Below are positions 1 through 12,152 of a stretch of DNA of 64,000 nt, piece by piece. The notes under the pieces were generated by a model. The model was not told the DNA's origin. It did no database searches and saw only the letters and a list, made by a program, of their open reading frames with translations. Numbering within the stretch: the first letter of the stretch is position 1; each line of letters opens with the position of its first letter. The DNA comes from Paramecium sonneborni. Its lineage: Eukaryota > Ciliophora > Oligohymenophorea > Peniculida > Parameciidae. A program made the position numbers and the translations under genes. The stretch spans positions 348,059 through 412,058 of the forward strand of contig CAJJDN010000041.1 of the NCBI GenBank assembly GCA_905182985.1, written 5' to 3'.

Positions 1-291
1 ATAATCTAGTTTAATATCTAGTTACCAGAATAATAATTAACAAATCTAAACTCAAACTCTTAATCTAGCAGAATAACTCATTAAATAAGTTTTAAAATGA
101 ATTTTAGTTATTGTTTATTGTATTTTTGTGTATTTATAACATACAAAAACAACCAAATTTAAATTTCATTAAAAAAAAACTTAAATTTAGCCTTCAAATA
201 TTTTTTAATTTGTTCATTTTATTTAATATAGAAATTATTAGTTACTAATAGTTAGAATGATAGAATCACATAATTATGATTGTTTATAATA
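1..291. other. AT-rich left-edge stretch, no gene seen
   Basis: This is the 3' flank of the reverse-strand coiled-coil gene that ends at 292. It is made of homopolymer-rich AT sequence with frequent TGA in the forward frames. No domain, tRNA or telomeric repeat is visible. Confidence 0.5.
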
Positions 292-2258
292 TCAAACTAT
301 TTTACCAAGTGTATTTTTAATATTCTTAAAATTCATTAAGACTTAATTTAATTTTGTTTCGACTTAATCTTTTTCTATTTTAATTTATTTAACAGCTTAG
401 AATAAAGTTTAAGTTTTTTATTCTTTTTCTTTATTAAGATCTTCTAACTATTTTTCTTTTTTTTATAAAGATTAAATTTGTGATTTTTATTCATAATTTA
501 ATTTATTTAAAGTAAAGATTTATTCTTCAGCTTTAATTATTCTTTCTTCAAATCTTTTTGCTCTATCTTAGATATAATATTTCATTTCTTTTTAAGAATC
601 TAGTTCAACTTTATAATCATCTATTTAGGACTTTAATTAATAAATTAATTTATGTTATTATAGTAGTAGTTTTGAGAAGTAATTGCATAATTATTATAAT
701 TATTGGGATTCTAAATGAAGATAATGTCCATGAGCAACGAATTTAGAAAATGTCATTTATAAGGCTTGCATAAAGTCTTACATTGTAAATTTAGGTTGAT
801 AAGTAGATGTTGGTATACATTTTCTTCCAGTTTGAAATAATTGATGGTTAATTTATACACTTTTTTTAACTAGATCAACCATTTCTTTTCTGGTTTATAT
901 GATCTATGCTTTAAGAAATGGAACCTATAAGGATTCTAGTATTAGTTAATCTATTTCTTAATATTCTTATTGAAGTTAAAGAGATAAATCACTTAAAGAT
1001 TTAGCTTATTTTATTTATTAAGGTTGGGAAGGACTGTTGTTAACATTTTTATTTGAGTTTTAAGTGTTGTTACCTGCATAAGATTTAATTTTAGTAAAGA
1101 AATTTGAGGCTGTTAATGTCACATTATATTATGTTGTTGAATTTTGTTATTTTTATTATTATTATTATTATTATTCATCTGTTTCACTTAGACCTAATAA
1201 ATCTTCATTTTAATAAACTGAGTCATTTTATAATTATGATTATGATTATTAATAAATTTGTTATTAATTTTAAAATTTACCCTCAATTAATTCATAAGCA
1301 TCATTAAATATTTCATTCATATATTATCCAACATTGAATTTAAAAACTAAAAATTTAGCAATTCCAATTTAAATGAATTCTTCAGGAACTTAATAAACCA
1401 TATCATTAAAATATCTATATAAGATTATTGCATTTACTTTGATTCAGTCTTTAAATATTTGATTTCTTTATTTAAAATCTGAGTTCTATAATTGACAATA
1501 TAGTTTAATAATGATCGATTATTTTAGATAATAAAATACATTTATTTACTTGTCAACATTAAAGCAAATATATCTTTAGGTTCTAAAAATGATAATATAG
1601 TAGATTTATATTTATTTGTCAAAAGAGTATATATATTACTTTCTTAATATTGTTATTTTAATAATTTGAAAGCACTTTGAATAAATAATGCCCCTGCTCT
1701 AATTTCTTTCATTTATTCTAATTCTTTAGATATAATCAGATTATCCTTTTCAGCTAGATTAAGTTTGATATCCAATTCATTGACTTTTGATTCTAAGTTT
1801 TTATTAGTTTTAAGCAACTAATCATTTTAGGTTAGATATCTTATATTGATTTCTTCTAACTCTTTATTTCTGAGTTTTAATTATTCACATTCTTTGACTA
1901 AATCAAATTATCTTTATTCATAATTATTTTTAATCTTTGAATAAATAGAAATTATATACTTCTTCCATTTATTACATATAGGTATCTTCAATATTTTTAA
2001 TAATTTATTCTTTAGACAATATAGCTTTGATTTAATTCTATAATTGCTACTTGAGACTATCAATCTCATTTTGTTGCATTTAATAATCATTTAGGATTTC
2101 TCTAAGACTTTTGACTTAATCCTTGACTTCTTGTATTTTTGCAATTCTCTCTTTATCTATACTAATATGGAATAAGAGATAATTAAATACAACTATTTAG
2201 ATTATTTAACATATAGTTTATCTACATCTTTTTGAAGAGATGAGTCCATAAAAATCAT
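292..2258 (-). CDS. coiled-coil protein with central F-box-like motif
   Basis: I do not recognise an orthologue. The protein starts MIFMDSS (a second in-frame ATG is at 2249) and ends with TGA at 292-294. Three short introns restore one frame: about 29 nt near the start, 25 nt in the first coiled coil, and 23 nt after the F-box-like part. The N-terminal third is heptad-rich (Glu/Lys/Gln/Leu). It is followed by a segment reading LSFLEPKDIFALMLTSKQ, which resembles the start of an F-box (leucine-proline-x-aspartate, then a hydrophobic helix). A Gln-rich spacer and a second long coiled coil close the protein. An F-box would imply a Skp1 partner, but that is inference from a short motif. The gene is divergent from the hydrolase at 2361, with about 100 bp between the starts. 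Confidence 0.7.
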
Positions 2259-2360
2259 AAATTTGTATTAAGATGGTTATAAAATTATCGTAGGTTGAAC
2301 AGACTCATCTTATTTAATTTACTATTTCATATATATTTTATATTTTTATTTAATTAACGA

Positions 2361-3715
2361 ATGAAGTATTTCCAAAATGGATTGAATTAAATATGTTAGT
2401 AAATAATTAGGCCAGCCAGAGCGGAATACACAATTTATGATTTATGTATATTTTGTTAAATTTATTAATAGCTTCTTTTCAGATTTAAGAGGAAAGTCAA
2501 TACTTAAGAGAAGATTTTGATATAATCAATCCTAGATAGGAAGTGATTAAAGTTAGTTAATATATTGGATAATAAAAAAGTGATGTTTGCATTATTTATT
2601 TACATACAGCCAATGGTTCTAGAATGGAAGTAACAAAATATGTATCCATGATAATCAAAAATGGTTTTGCTTTAATTTCATTTGATTTTACTGGATCTGG
2701 TATGTCAGATGGAGAATTTGTCACTTATGGACATAGAGAAGTTGGAGATTTACAAACTGTTATTACTCATTTCTAATCATCATATAAATAAATAATATTA
2801 TGGGGTAGATCTATGGGTTCTGCTATTGCCATATAATACATGTAGAAATTCAATAATTAACTTATCAAAGGTATGATCTTAGATAGTCCTTTTGTTTGCT
2901 TATTAGATGTAAATCAATAATTCATTCAATATAGGTTATTCTCTAAATGGCATCTAACAGAACTAAAATTCCTAATTTCATTTTAAAGAGTCTTTCAACA
3001 TTTGTATCAAATGAACTCAAAACTTAAGCTGGATTTGAATTAGATGAAATCAATTGTCTTAAAAAAATTTCTTTAATCAAATGTCCTGCTATTTTCGTAA
3101 CTTCTAAATAGGATACTATTGTACCTCCTGAATAAACTGAAAAACTTTTTAAAGCTTACACTGGTATCAAATAAATATAATACACTAATCAATAACATAA
3201 TTCTATTAGAGAGCATCCTTTTATAGAATCTCTTATAAATTGGTTTAAAAAGAGAACTCCTATCTTTGAAAGATTAGGGGTTGGAACTTAAATTAAATAG
3301 AGAATTATGCATAAATCAAAAAATACATTAGGACCTATTAAATAAGTTTCTTTGGATTTATATAAAGAAAGATCTTCAACATTAGAATGTTTTAATATTA
3401 CTATTAATTTTAGATTAAAAAAGTTTGAATACTTCTATATCTCCAAGGTAAAAGATTATGAATTAGAAAAAACCAACAGCAGAAGAAAAGTACAATTAAT
3501 TGTTGGAAACCTAAAGATCTCTTTATTTAGATAAATCAGCATCTGCATAAAGAATTTAAATTAGCAATTCTATTGATTATTAGATGTCTCCATTGCCATT
3601 AGCACCTTTGAGTAATAAAATAGTAATGTCTTCTTAACATAATTATTTTTCTCATTCAAAACCTATAACTTTTACAAAAGTTCCTCATAAGACAAAAGAT
3701 TGCACGCATTTTTGA
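2361..3715 (+). CDS. alpha/beta hydrolase (serine hydrolase, S33-like)
   Basis: This is a probable soluble alpha/beta-hydrolase of unknown substrate. The start MKYFQNGLNQ is followed by RPARAEYTIYDL, an N-terminal signature I associate with ciliate members of this family. The core shows VCIIYLHTANGSRMEV (oxyanion region), then SFDFTGSGMSDGE, the nucleophile elbow GRSMGS with the catalytic Ser, an acidic SKQDTIVP strand end (Asp) and a His in QHNSIREH, so the triad looks complete. Introns are 26 nt after YDL, 26 nt after the CLLD segment, and one of only 19 nt at 3448-3466. The C-terminal tail beyond the hydrolase fold is Ser/Lys-rich and not recognised. TGA at 3713-3715 ends it. It could be a monoacylglycerol lipase-like enzyme or an acyl-protein thioesterase relative; the sequence does not decide. 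Confidence 0.85.
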
Positions 3716-3914
3716 TTATATTTACTGATAATGATTATGTTAATAATTTAATTTAGTATTTAAACAAAGAATAAATTAAATTGTTTTTGAGATTAAATAT
3801 TACTTACATTTGAATAAATATAAATTTCCACTTATAAACATTCGAATTAATAAGTATCGCATAGAAAGTTTGAATGTGAAATATCAATAAAATTAAGAAA
3901 TATAAAAATTAAAA

Positions 3915-4914
3915 ATGGGATAAGAATGTCAGAAATGCAAAGGTTTTTCAGGATAGGAGGAATTTGACATAAAGAACATGAATGAAGATTTAGGAGATGA
4001 GAGTCCTGATATAGATTAATCATTTTTAGATGAAGAGGATGAATTTAAAAAACATAGTATAGAAAGAAATTAATAAGTAAGATAGGCCACCTTCTTTAGA
4101 GAATTTTAAGAAAAGAAGAATGTTTGGGAAAGAAGAGTTTTATGATTAAAAGGATGGGAAACAATCAGGAACAATAGAGAATAGGGAAATAGCTTTAACA
4201 GAAGAGCAAAGGGGAGATGAGATGATTTTATAAGATGGATCAAGATATTAGGGTTAAGTATTAGATGGTAGAGCAAATGGGAAGGGAAAGTTATGGTTGA
4301 ATAATGGTGATATTTATGAAGGAGAAATGATGGATAACATGATTTAAGGGAATGGTGTTTATTATTATAATAGAGGGCCTATATATAATGGATAGTTTTT
4401 GAATGGGAAAGCAAATGGTATAGGTAAGGAGATGTGGCCAGATGGATCAGTTTATGAAGGATAGTTTAAAAATGGTAAAAAAGAAGGATAAGGTTTATAT
4501 AAGTGGAGTTAAGGATGTATGTATGATGGAGAATGGTTGGAGAATATGATTAATGGTTAAGGTAGATATGAATGGTCAGATGGTAGGGTAATTTTATATA
4601 TATATCTATAGTATTATAAAGGATATTGGAATAAGAATCAAATGCATGGGAGAGGAAAATATCAATGGAAAGATGGGAAGTATTATGATGGGGAATATGA
4701 GTTTGATAAGAAATGTGGGTTTGGAATTTTTGTATGGGCAGATGGTAAATAATATTAAGGTTATTGGTATGATGGTAAATAACATGGGAAAGGTTTAATG
4801 ATTAATAAAGAAGGGAAGAAAAAGTTTGGAGAATGGATGAATGGAAAATTAATTAGTTGTAGTGATGAGACTAATATAGAGATTATACCTTAAGGTTGGA
4901 TAGATAAGGTTTGA
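3915..4914 (+). CDS. MORN-repeat protein
   Basis: About eight MORN repeats follow one another from 4230 to 4850, with the recurring pattern Y-x-G-x-[WF]-x-x-G-x-x-x-G-x-G, for example YEGQFKNGKKEGQGLY and YDGEWLENMINGQGRY. MORN arrays are membrane-lipid-binding or scaffold modules and are common at the ciliate cortex and basal bodies. The predicted N-terminus MGQECQKC has Gly2 and nearby Cys, which would suit myristoylation plus palmitoylation (inference). A 24-nt intron splits the array near 4587-4610. An earlier intron must lie near 4077-4110 because the acidic N-terminal frame and the MORN frame differ; two GT..AG choices (25 or 34 nt) both work. There is no kinase or SET domain, so this is a pure MORN protein. 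TGA lies at 4912-4914. Confidence 0.85.
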
Positions 4915-5046
4915 TTCTTTTGTTTATAAAATGCGATTACTATTAGTTTATTAGATCAAATCATTTTATTTAATAAATTATATGGAATTTTTTGCTGGGA
5001 TTTAAAAAATACTTTTATTATTATTAATAATAATTATTATCAATAA

Positions 5047-6903
5047 ATGGCTAATCATCATATTCCTGTTGAATTTAATAAAGATGATGATGAATTTAAA
5101 TGTCATCCTTCTCAAAGTGGTTCTACAGCTACTCCTACCCTATTTGAGAATCAAAATAATTCTAAAGTGTTCTGCGTATAGTTTTTTGAAGATCAACTAC
5201 ATTAAGATGGTATTATCAATTTTTATTTATAAAAGATGATGAATTTGATGAATTGAACTAGTAATTAAATCAAGTTTTACTAAATGATTCTTTTAAACCT
5301 TCCCTTATATAAGCTTTTACTGCTGATATGTATTTTTCAATTTTTAAAACGAATAGGTCATCTTATCTAAGTCATGAAAAGTTAACTAAAAATTCTAGAA
5401 AGATGCAACTAGAATACTAGAATGCCAATTTAAGAGAAAAAGAGTTTGTTTTCAATACTTATATTAAAAATGATATTGAAAATTTTAGTTTAGATAAATA
5501 CAAACATTACGTTCTTGAAAAAATAATAGAAGTTGGTAATCTTATATTATATATACTTTAAGGTCCACCATCGCATAGAAATCTTATCTTAGATAGAATA
5601 TATAATTAAATAAATAAACTCATTAAAGATCTTTATGCTTGTAAAGTAATGTAGAAGGGTCTAGAGATTATGATGTGTTATCCATAGGATTCCACAGAAT
5701 AATTAAATAATTATCTTTCATTTATACATTAAGATAATATCTAAATGAAGAAAATATATGTTGATAAAATTGCTAATCAAATTATTTAAAAGAGTTTAGA
5801 AATTTTAGAAGGCCAAAATCTTTTAAAATTGTTATAAATTCTATCTAAAAATGTATAATTTTCTTATATATCTAGATTCTCAATAATAATAAAGATAAAT
5901 TTGAATTATCAACTGATTAATATGGATGTTTAATTGTCAATAAAATCATTGATATCTATCCAAAATAATTTGATGTTTAAACTAAATCAATTTGTAATAA
6001 TATTATAGTTAGAACTATTGAAAACTGTTCTTGTCTCACAAGGAGATAGTATGCTAACTATATTATTTAATAAATATTGGAAAAGGGATAAGATGTTCAT
6101 AAAAGATTACTTATGGATTAATATCTCATTAAAGATTTTATCTCAATGTCTATGGATAAGTATGGTAGTAATGTTGCAGAAAAAGCAATTATTTATGCAG
6201 GACCATAATGGAGATTGAAATTATGGGAAGAAGAAGTTTCAATTTCTGAGAGGTAAAATATACATCATTTTTTTAAAGCTCATTTAAGAAATTGATTAAT
6301 GATTAATATGCCAATTATCCAATTTAAAGACTATTCGAATATTTAGAACAATAACAAAGAAATGAATATCTTGCTTTGTTAAATAAATTACATGAAAACA
6401 ATCAATTAAATAATCATGGCTAAATTGTTTTGAAATATGCTTAAACCAACTATTCTGTTAAAAGATTCACTTAAAAGATTGTCTAGGCAGAACTATTAAA
6501 ACAAAATAAGAATCTAGATAATAATAATAAACAATTGAAAAATTAAAAATAAAATTGCAATTAGTAAATTCCTACATACTAAATGCTTTAATAATAATAA
6601 TAGTAATAATTATATCAATAATCGATCCAATAGATGTATTTATAATAACAACAACAATAATAATAATATAAATAATTTGATCAATAGTAGTATCAAGCTG
6701 CTGTTATGCAACAAATGCTATTCTTCTAATAACAATAATAACATTTATTAGCTTAAATGCCATAATTATATAATTAGGATGTAAATTGTATACCCTATCC
6801 AATTATGTCATAAGAATAATAGATGATGATGTTTAGATGGATTCAACAGTAGTAACAACTTTGCAATTCAAATATTAAATTCCAAAATGGATAATAAAAA
6901 TGA
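5047..6903 (+). CDS. Pumilio/PUF-family RNA-binding protein
   Basis: This protein should bind specific mRNA 3' UTRs and repress or localise them, as PUF proteins do. Several PUF repeats can be read: LIKDLYACKVMQKGLE, ELSTDQYGCLIVNKIID, QYANYIIQQILEKG and MDKYGSNVAEKAIIYAG, each with the helix bearing the base-contacting residues (for example YGC..NK and YGSNVAEK). I could not count the full set of eight. The N-terminus is acidic and unstructured; the C-terminal ~130 residues are a Gln-rich tract encoded by alternating TAA, TAG and CAA. Introns of about 26, 23 and 26 nt near 5209, 5852 and 6255 restore the frame. The final TGA is at 6901-6903. A downstream gene begins 58 bp later on the same strand. 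Confidence 0.88.
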
Positions 6904-6961
6904 CAATCATGTTAATGATAAATATATATATTATATATTATATAGTATAATTATAATTATA

Positions 6962-9201
6962 ATGGAAGTCTTACAAAAGATAATATAAAAGTCTGGAACC
7001 AATTTATCTCTAATTGAATTAGAATTTAAGTAAAACAATACAAATATTAGAGACAAATTGAAAATCTATAAGAATTCCTTCCACTTCTAATTCAATTTAA
7101 GAATCTTAAAGAAGTAAATAAAATCAATATTATAATAGTTAAATTTACATGGTAATAGATTAAGACAATTACCTGATGATTTATCTTAATTGAAATCTTT
7201 AGAAACATTAGATATAACTAATAATATGTTTGAAAATGTAATTTTAATTTTAAATTTAGTTATAATAAGTAGTTCAATCATTAAAAACATTGCCTTCTTT
7301 AAATCATTTGGAAATAGCATTAAAATCTAAAGATGAAGAAGAGTTAATAATTGAAAATTTACCATAATTAGTGATGTTGAATTAATAGCCTATAAAAATT
7401 GATGATTAATCAGAACAATAAAGTGATTTATAATCAGAAAGGTCAGCATCAGGATTAGAAATAACATTATAACAAGAAGATCTAGAGTAGATGGCTGTAA
7501 AAACTCTTTTAAAAATTAATAGTTACTTCATGATAGTATTAAAGAGTTAAGAAAAGAAGATGAGGAATCAGAAAAATAAATATCTTCAATTTTTGAGAAC
7601 TCTGTTAAAACTATAATGAAAGAATTATAAACTAAGTTAGCTTTAAAAACACCCGAACATATTACCAATTTAACAATTCTAAAAGTTTTAAATTTATTGA
7701 TTATATAGGCTAAATTCAATTTATATGAAGTTTGCTTTTAATTATTTATAAGATATTTTAAATTGACTGATAAAAAATTAGAATAGATTTTAACAAAATT
7801 ACATGATTAGCATTAGTAAATATTTACAGATATGTCAAATGTTATAATGAATGTAAAGGATAATTAATCAATTTAATCAATACAAAAGAAAATATAAGAA
7901 GCTAATACAGGATAATTATATTAAGATAAGGGAACAGAATAGCGACTTAGATAAGAGTTATAAGAATTGTAAACTTATAATAGAGAAATTGAATAAGAAA
8001 ATAAAGCTTATTTAGAATTATTGATTAAATTTGGAAAAGGTGAAAAGATTTAATTAAATTCAACTATAAACAATAGTAATAATTAATAAAAGACTGATTT
8101 ATAAAATATTGATAATTTATCTCAATTGAATTATTAGAATAATAATGATAAGATTATTGCTTTAAATTTGATAAAACCATAATAAACATAATATGCCTCA
8201 ATTTAAAATAAGAATAATTAATAATAATCTAATGTATTAGTTTAGACACCTTAATTGGTTAAAATGTTAACATTAAAATAATTTAAAGATTTGATTATAG
8301 AAATATATGAAAGTAAATTGAAATTTGATTAAAAATGTTCTGATTCTCATTTACCAAGAGAAACTATGGAATAACATATGTATACATTTTTAAATTAGAA
8401 ATATGGTTTAAAAAGTTTAATACTTGAATGGGCTTCTTGTATTATAAATGCATTAAAAAGATATGGAAATGATGATAATGATGTTGCTGTATTTGGTAAA
8501 ATATTGAGAAATGAATGTGATGAAGAATTTAGATTTTTTTAGGTTAAAGTTAAGAATACAATTTTGGAATTATTGAAAGTATATATTTTATAAAATTATT
8601 TAAGATGTATTTAAGAGGGAAATTCCCTTTAAAGACAAATGCTGATATTAAAGAAATGATGGATTAAAGATTTAGTAGTTTTATATTTTAAGAAGAAGCA
8701 GAAGATATAATTAAATACATGTATAATAATCAAGATGATTCAGAATTGATACTTAAAAAATTAAAATAATACTTTATATAACCAACAAAATAGGTAGAGA
8801 AAAGAATGACAAGAGAAGAGTAATTTTAAATAGTGAATGAAAAAGAGAAATCTAAGATTGAATTTTCAATATTTTAGAAAGTTATTTTAGATTTTCAGAT
8901 GAAATCTCATGAAAAATACTTATCAAAATTTATTTAGCATTTTAGATAATTGGATTAAGATTAAAATGGTATAATAGATGAAGTAAGTATTATTGAATAA
9001 AATTAGAACGAATTTCGATAGTTGATTACAGATTTGAATATTGGATCAAACGATTTTGATATTTAGAGATATTTAAATAAGATAGATCCATATAATAATC
9101 AGTAAATAACATTTTCATAATGTGTTCAATTGTTTTCTCAGGAGTAAGCTCCAGGAACTAATGCCCCAATAATTCAGAAAATTTCATTTGAAAGTTTTTG
9201 A
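6962..9201 (+). CDS. leucine-rich repeat protein with C-terminal EF-hand
   Basis: The N-terminus carries LRRs, best seen as LNLHGNRLRQLPDDL followed by LETLDITNNMFE. A middle Gln/Lys-rich coiled coil follows. Then comes a conserved-looking helical block (7990-8560 region ends in QHMYTFLNQKYGLK and FGKILRNECDEEFRFF), a type I have seen in ciliary and flagellar proteins but cannot name. The C-terminus has a canonical EF-hand loop DQDQNGIIDENE with a second degenerate hand after it, so Ca2+ binding is likely. Introns are near 7238 (22 nt), 7499 (26 nt), 8579 (26 nt) and 8983-9006 (24 nt). The last sits exactly inside the EF-hand and must be removed to give it. An axonemal or cortical calcium-responsive scaffold is a reasonable but unproven role. 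Confidence 0.78.
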
Positions 9202-9387
9202 GCTATTTAATATATAATAAATTCTTAAAATACAGATATTTTGAAAATTTGATCGAAAAATAAATATTTGACTTTATTATATATTTATATTCATAATATT
9301 CTTTAAAGATTATTAACAATACTGTTAAATGAATGAAGTTTAGCATACAAATTTTTGCGCTTGTTATTGTTATTATTTTAAATTTAA

Positions 9388-10820
9388 ATGACACAAGACA
9401 TTTCAAAAGAAGTTCTTGCACTTTCAATTCATGTTGCAGCAGCTGCTTCCTAAATCACTATATAAACTCAATAGCGAATGACTTTAGTTACAAATAGTGT
9501 TTTAGACAGTGTAGACTAAACTTTGAAGATTATCAATTAAATAATGATGCATTCTCAAAAATAATCTCATTTGGATGCTGTTATTGAAGAAATTGATGAT
9601 GATTACGGAAAAGATTCAAAAACAAAGGAATGCTATATAGATCAATAATAAAATGCAATTTAAAATGAAAGGTTAGACTCAATTAGAATTGAAAATTCAA
9701 TTTGTTAAGAAAATTGTAATCCAAATATATCAATCAAATCAACAAGTTCAAGTTTGTTAAGTGTTTAAAAATCTAAATCAAATAGTTAAATAATAGAAGA
9801 ACATCCATCAAATTAAAATATTTCTAATGATACTCCAATGTAAAAGAAGAAATAATCACTTCTTTCTTAATAATTATCATAAATTAAGGTAGATAAAGTA
9901 AAAGAAGCTCAAGAATAAAAAGAATTAATGCTCTTGATTGAATAAGTTGATCCATAAGAATTAATTACAAAATTGAAATCTATAGAAATGCTTGATACAT
10001 ATTAATAAGAAAACACAAATTAAATGGAATCTATTATACACTTAGATGAGCCTCTCATTATTTAAAATGCTGAATAAGGATATAATGAAAAAAAATCATC
10101 ACCAAAAAAATCAGAATGGTATAACAGTTCTTCAGTTGAATATAAAGCTACTTCTTATAATACTAATGAATCATCTAATCTAGATCATCATTCTTATAAA
10201 TGGAAAAGCAGTAGTATTGAGGATGAAAATTTATTACAAGATTGTGATTTTTAATTTCAATCCTCAGTTTTTGATTTCCCATTTCCAGAAGACTTTTGTA
10301 CTAATAGTATAAATGTTTTGTAAAATTTTTAATAACTTGAAAAACAAAACTAATTTACTCCTAAAAAGAAAAGATTATATTGTAATAATAAGAAGGTTCC
10401 TCATTGGGCTGAAAATTTATAAGTAATACATTTTCATATTCTTTAGAAAGTTTAACAATATTAATCCTAATAATAACATCTATCCTAACATGAAATCTTT
10501 GGTAAGATGAAGGATAGAGTTTTAGAAATTGCCAAATAATTTTCAGAAAATAGATATTAAAGAAGAGGAAGCTCAGCTTAGTGGTAAATTCCAAAATAGA
10601 CTTTTGATATGATGTAAAATTAGATGAAAAAACTCTAATAAATTTAAGATTAAAATATTTAAAAATTGTAGTAATATTAAATAGATGTAATAATAATTAT
10701 TCACTATTAAAGTCTGCATAAAAAAATTAAGGCTTATTTGCTAAGACATAATATTTTTTAACTAGTATCAAAAAAAAGATCCTCAATTCATTTGAGAAAG
10801 ATTCAAAATATAAAAAATGA
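9388..10820 (+). CDS. INCENP-like protein with Aurora-binding IN-box
   Basis: This is a likely chromosomal passenger complex scaffold. INCENP uses its C-terminal IN-box to bind and activate Aurora kinase. After a 24-nt intron (10423-10446) is removed, the C-terminal region reads KVPHWAENL, then about 15 Gln-rich residues, HEIFGKMKDRVLEIA, and RYQRRGSSAQW. This matches the INCENP order: [I/V]PxWA, then a phenylalanine-glycine box, then RYxxRxSSAxW, whose serines are the Aurora phosphorylation site in known INCENPs. The rest (about 300 residues) is low-complexity, Ser/Asn/Gln/Glu-rich. It begins with a hydrophobic helix (MTQDISKEVLALSIH...) that could serve as a survivin/borealin-type contact, which is inference. 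A second intron of 26 nt near 10684 leads to TGA at 10818-10820, for about 460 aa. Nothing else I know carries this combination of motifs. Confidence 0.8.
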
Positions 10821-10917
10821 ATTTAAATTTAATTATTTTTCAAACCATATTGATTATCAAACCAATTTATAGATTTCTTATGAGTAATATTTAGAATATA
10901 AATAATTAAAATTATAT

Positions 10918-12147
10918 ATGTTTAATTTTAAAACAAAGTTAGAGTAATATATTTATTTTTAGATATTAAAATTCTCAGGGATAGAGGAAATTTGAACAAT
11001 TATTTGAGGCTTATTTTGATCCAGAAAACTAAAATAAAACATCAAGCTATTTATCAATTTTGAAGAAGTATATTTTACTTATTATAAATTAAGAAATAAA
11101 TAAATTAGATTTTTAACAAGGGCATTTGTTTTTACATTTCCAATTGTATTTGGATTGTATTTACTGCCTGGAAATCAATTTATGATTCAAATTGAAATTA
11201 AAAAGTTTGTTAGAAAATCTATTGTTCAATTTTACAAATTTATTTATGATTATTCTGATCTATCATAGTAAGTATCATATTCTATATGATTTAAGAAAAT
11301 CGGCTTTTTCGCAACAATATATTTTAGCTTTAAATTAATAATATATGTATTTTGATGAATAACAACTAAAAAATGAAGGGATGTTCTAAGACATTATTAA
11401 ATAATATATATTTATATTGAATGGTATAAAATCTAATTAATAAAGAAGAAGATCAAAATTAATTAGAGTTTGCATTGTTACATTTAGATGAGTTATTTTC
11501 AAAAGTATTGGAATAAAACAGATATCATTATTTTATTGAGAATACAACATTATTGATAGATTTATTAGATATTTTAGCAAGGAAAGTTCCTGATTTGAAT
11601 GATGCTCAACTCTAATTTAAATATTAATTTGAAGTTTAAAAGTTAGAGCCAATAACAACATTATTTTGTGCTTTATTTTAATACTGTTTAAAGTAGAATG
11701 AAAGGATAGAAATATATTAGTATTGCATAATGTTCTTAAAAAAGAATTTGATTATGGCCTTATTGTTAAAATAGCAATTGAATTTATTATTGCCAATATT
11801 TTATAAGGATTTAGCGATATAGGATGATTAGATAAATTTGATTACGATAAAGTTTTTAATTGAGTTTTAGAAAAGTTTATGTATAAATTAGAATAATAAA
11901 AGAAAGTAGCGATTTATTAGATAAATTATTGAAAGATCAATTATTTTCAAATTTGATAAGTGTTTTAGATAGAAAGTCTGCTGAGTTTAGAATGGAACTG
12001 TTAAATTTAATAAGAATGGTGAACGAGAATCAAGAGACTTGTTATTTAATGAAAGAGACAAAGATATATGAGGAAGAGAAGATTAGATTGTAGAATTTAA
12101 AAGTAAATAAAGAGTTATAAATGATTATAAAATAATTGATATAATGA
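10918..12147 (+). CDS. helical (armadillo-like) protein with an unresolved in-frame TGA
   Basis: I do not recognise the family. The predicted protein is almost entirely alpha-helical, with Leu/Ile-rich repeats of about 40 residues that look armadillo- or HEAT-like (for example DLLDILARKVPDLND and FCALFQYCLKQNERIE). Short introns near 10942 (19 nt), 11425 (22 nt) and 11881 (22 nt) keep the frame open. One in-frame TGA at 11183-11185 remains. The only GT..AG segment I find that removes it in frame is a 60-nt one from about 11152, which is long for this genome. So this is either a long intron, a sequencing error, or a broken gene. TGA at 12145-12147 ends it, 5 bp before the next possible start. 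Confidence 0.55.
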
Positions 12148-12152
12148 TAAAT

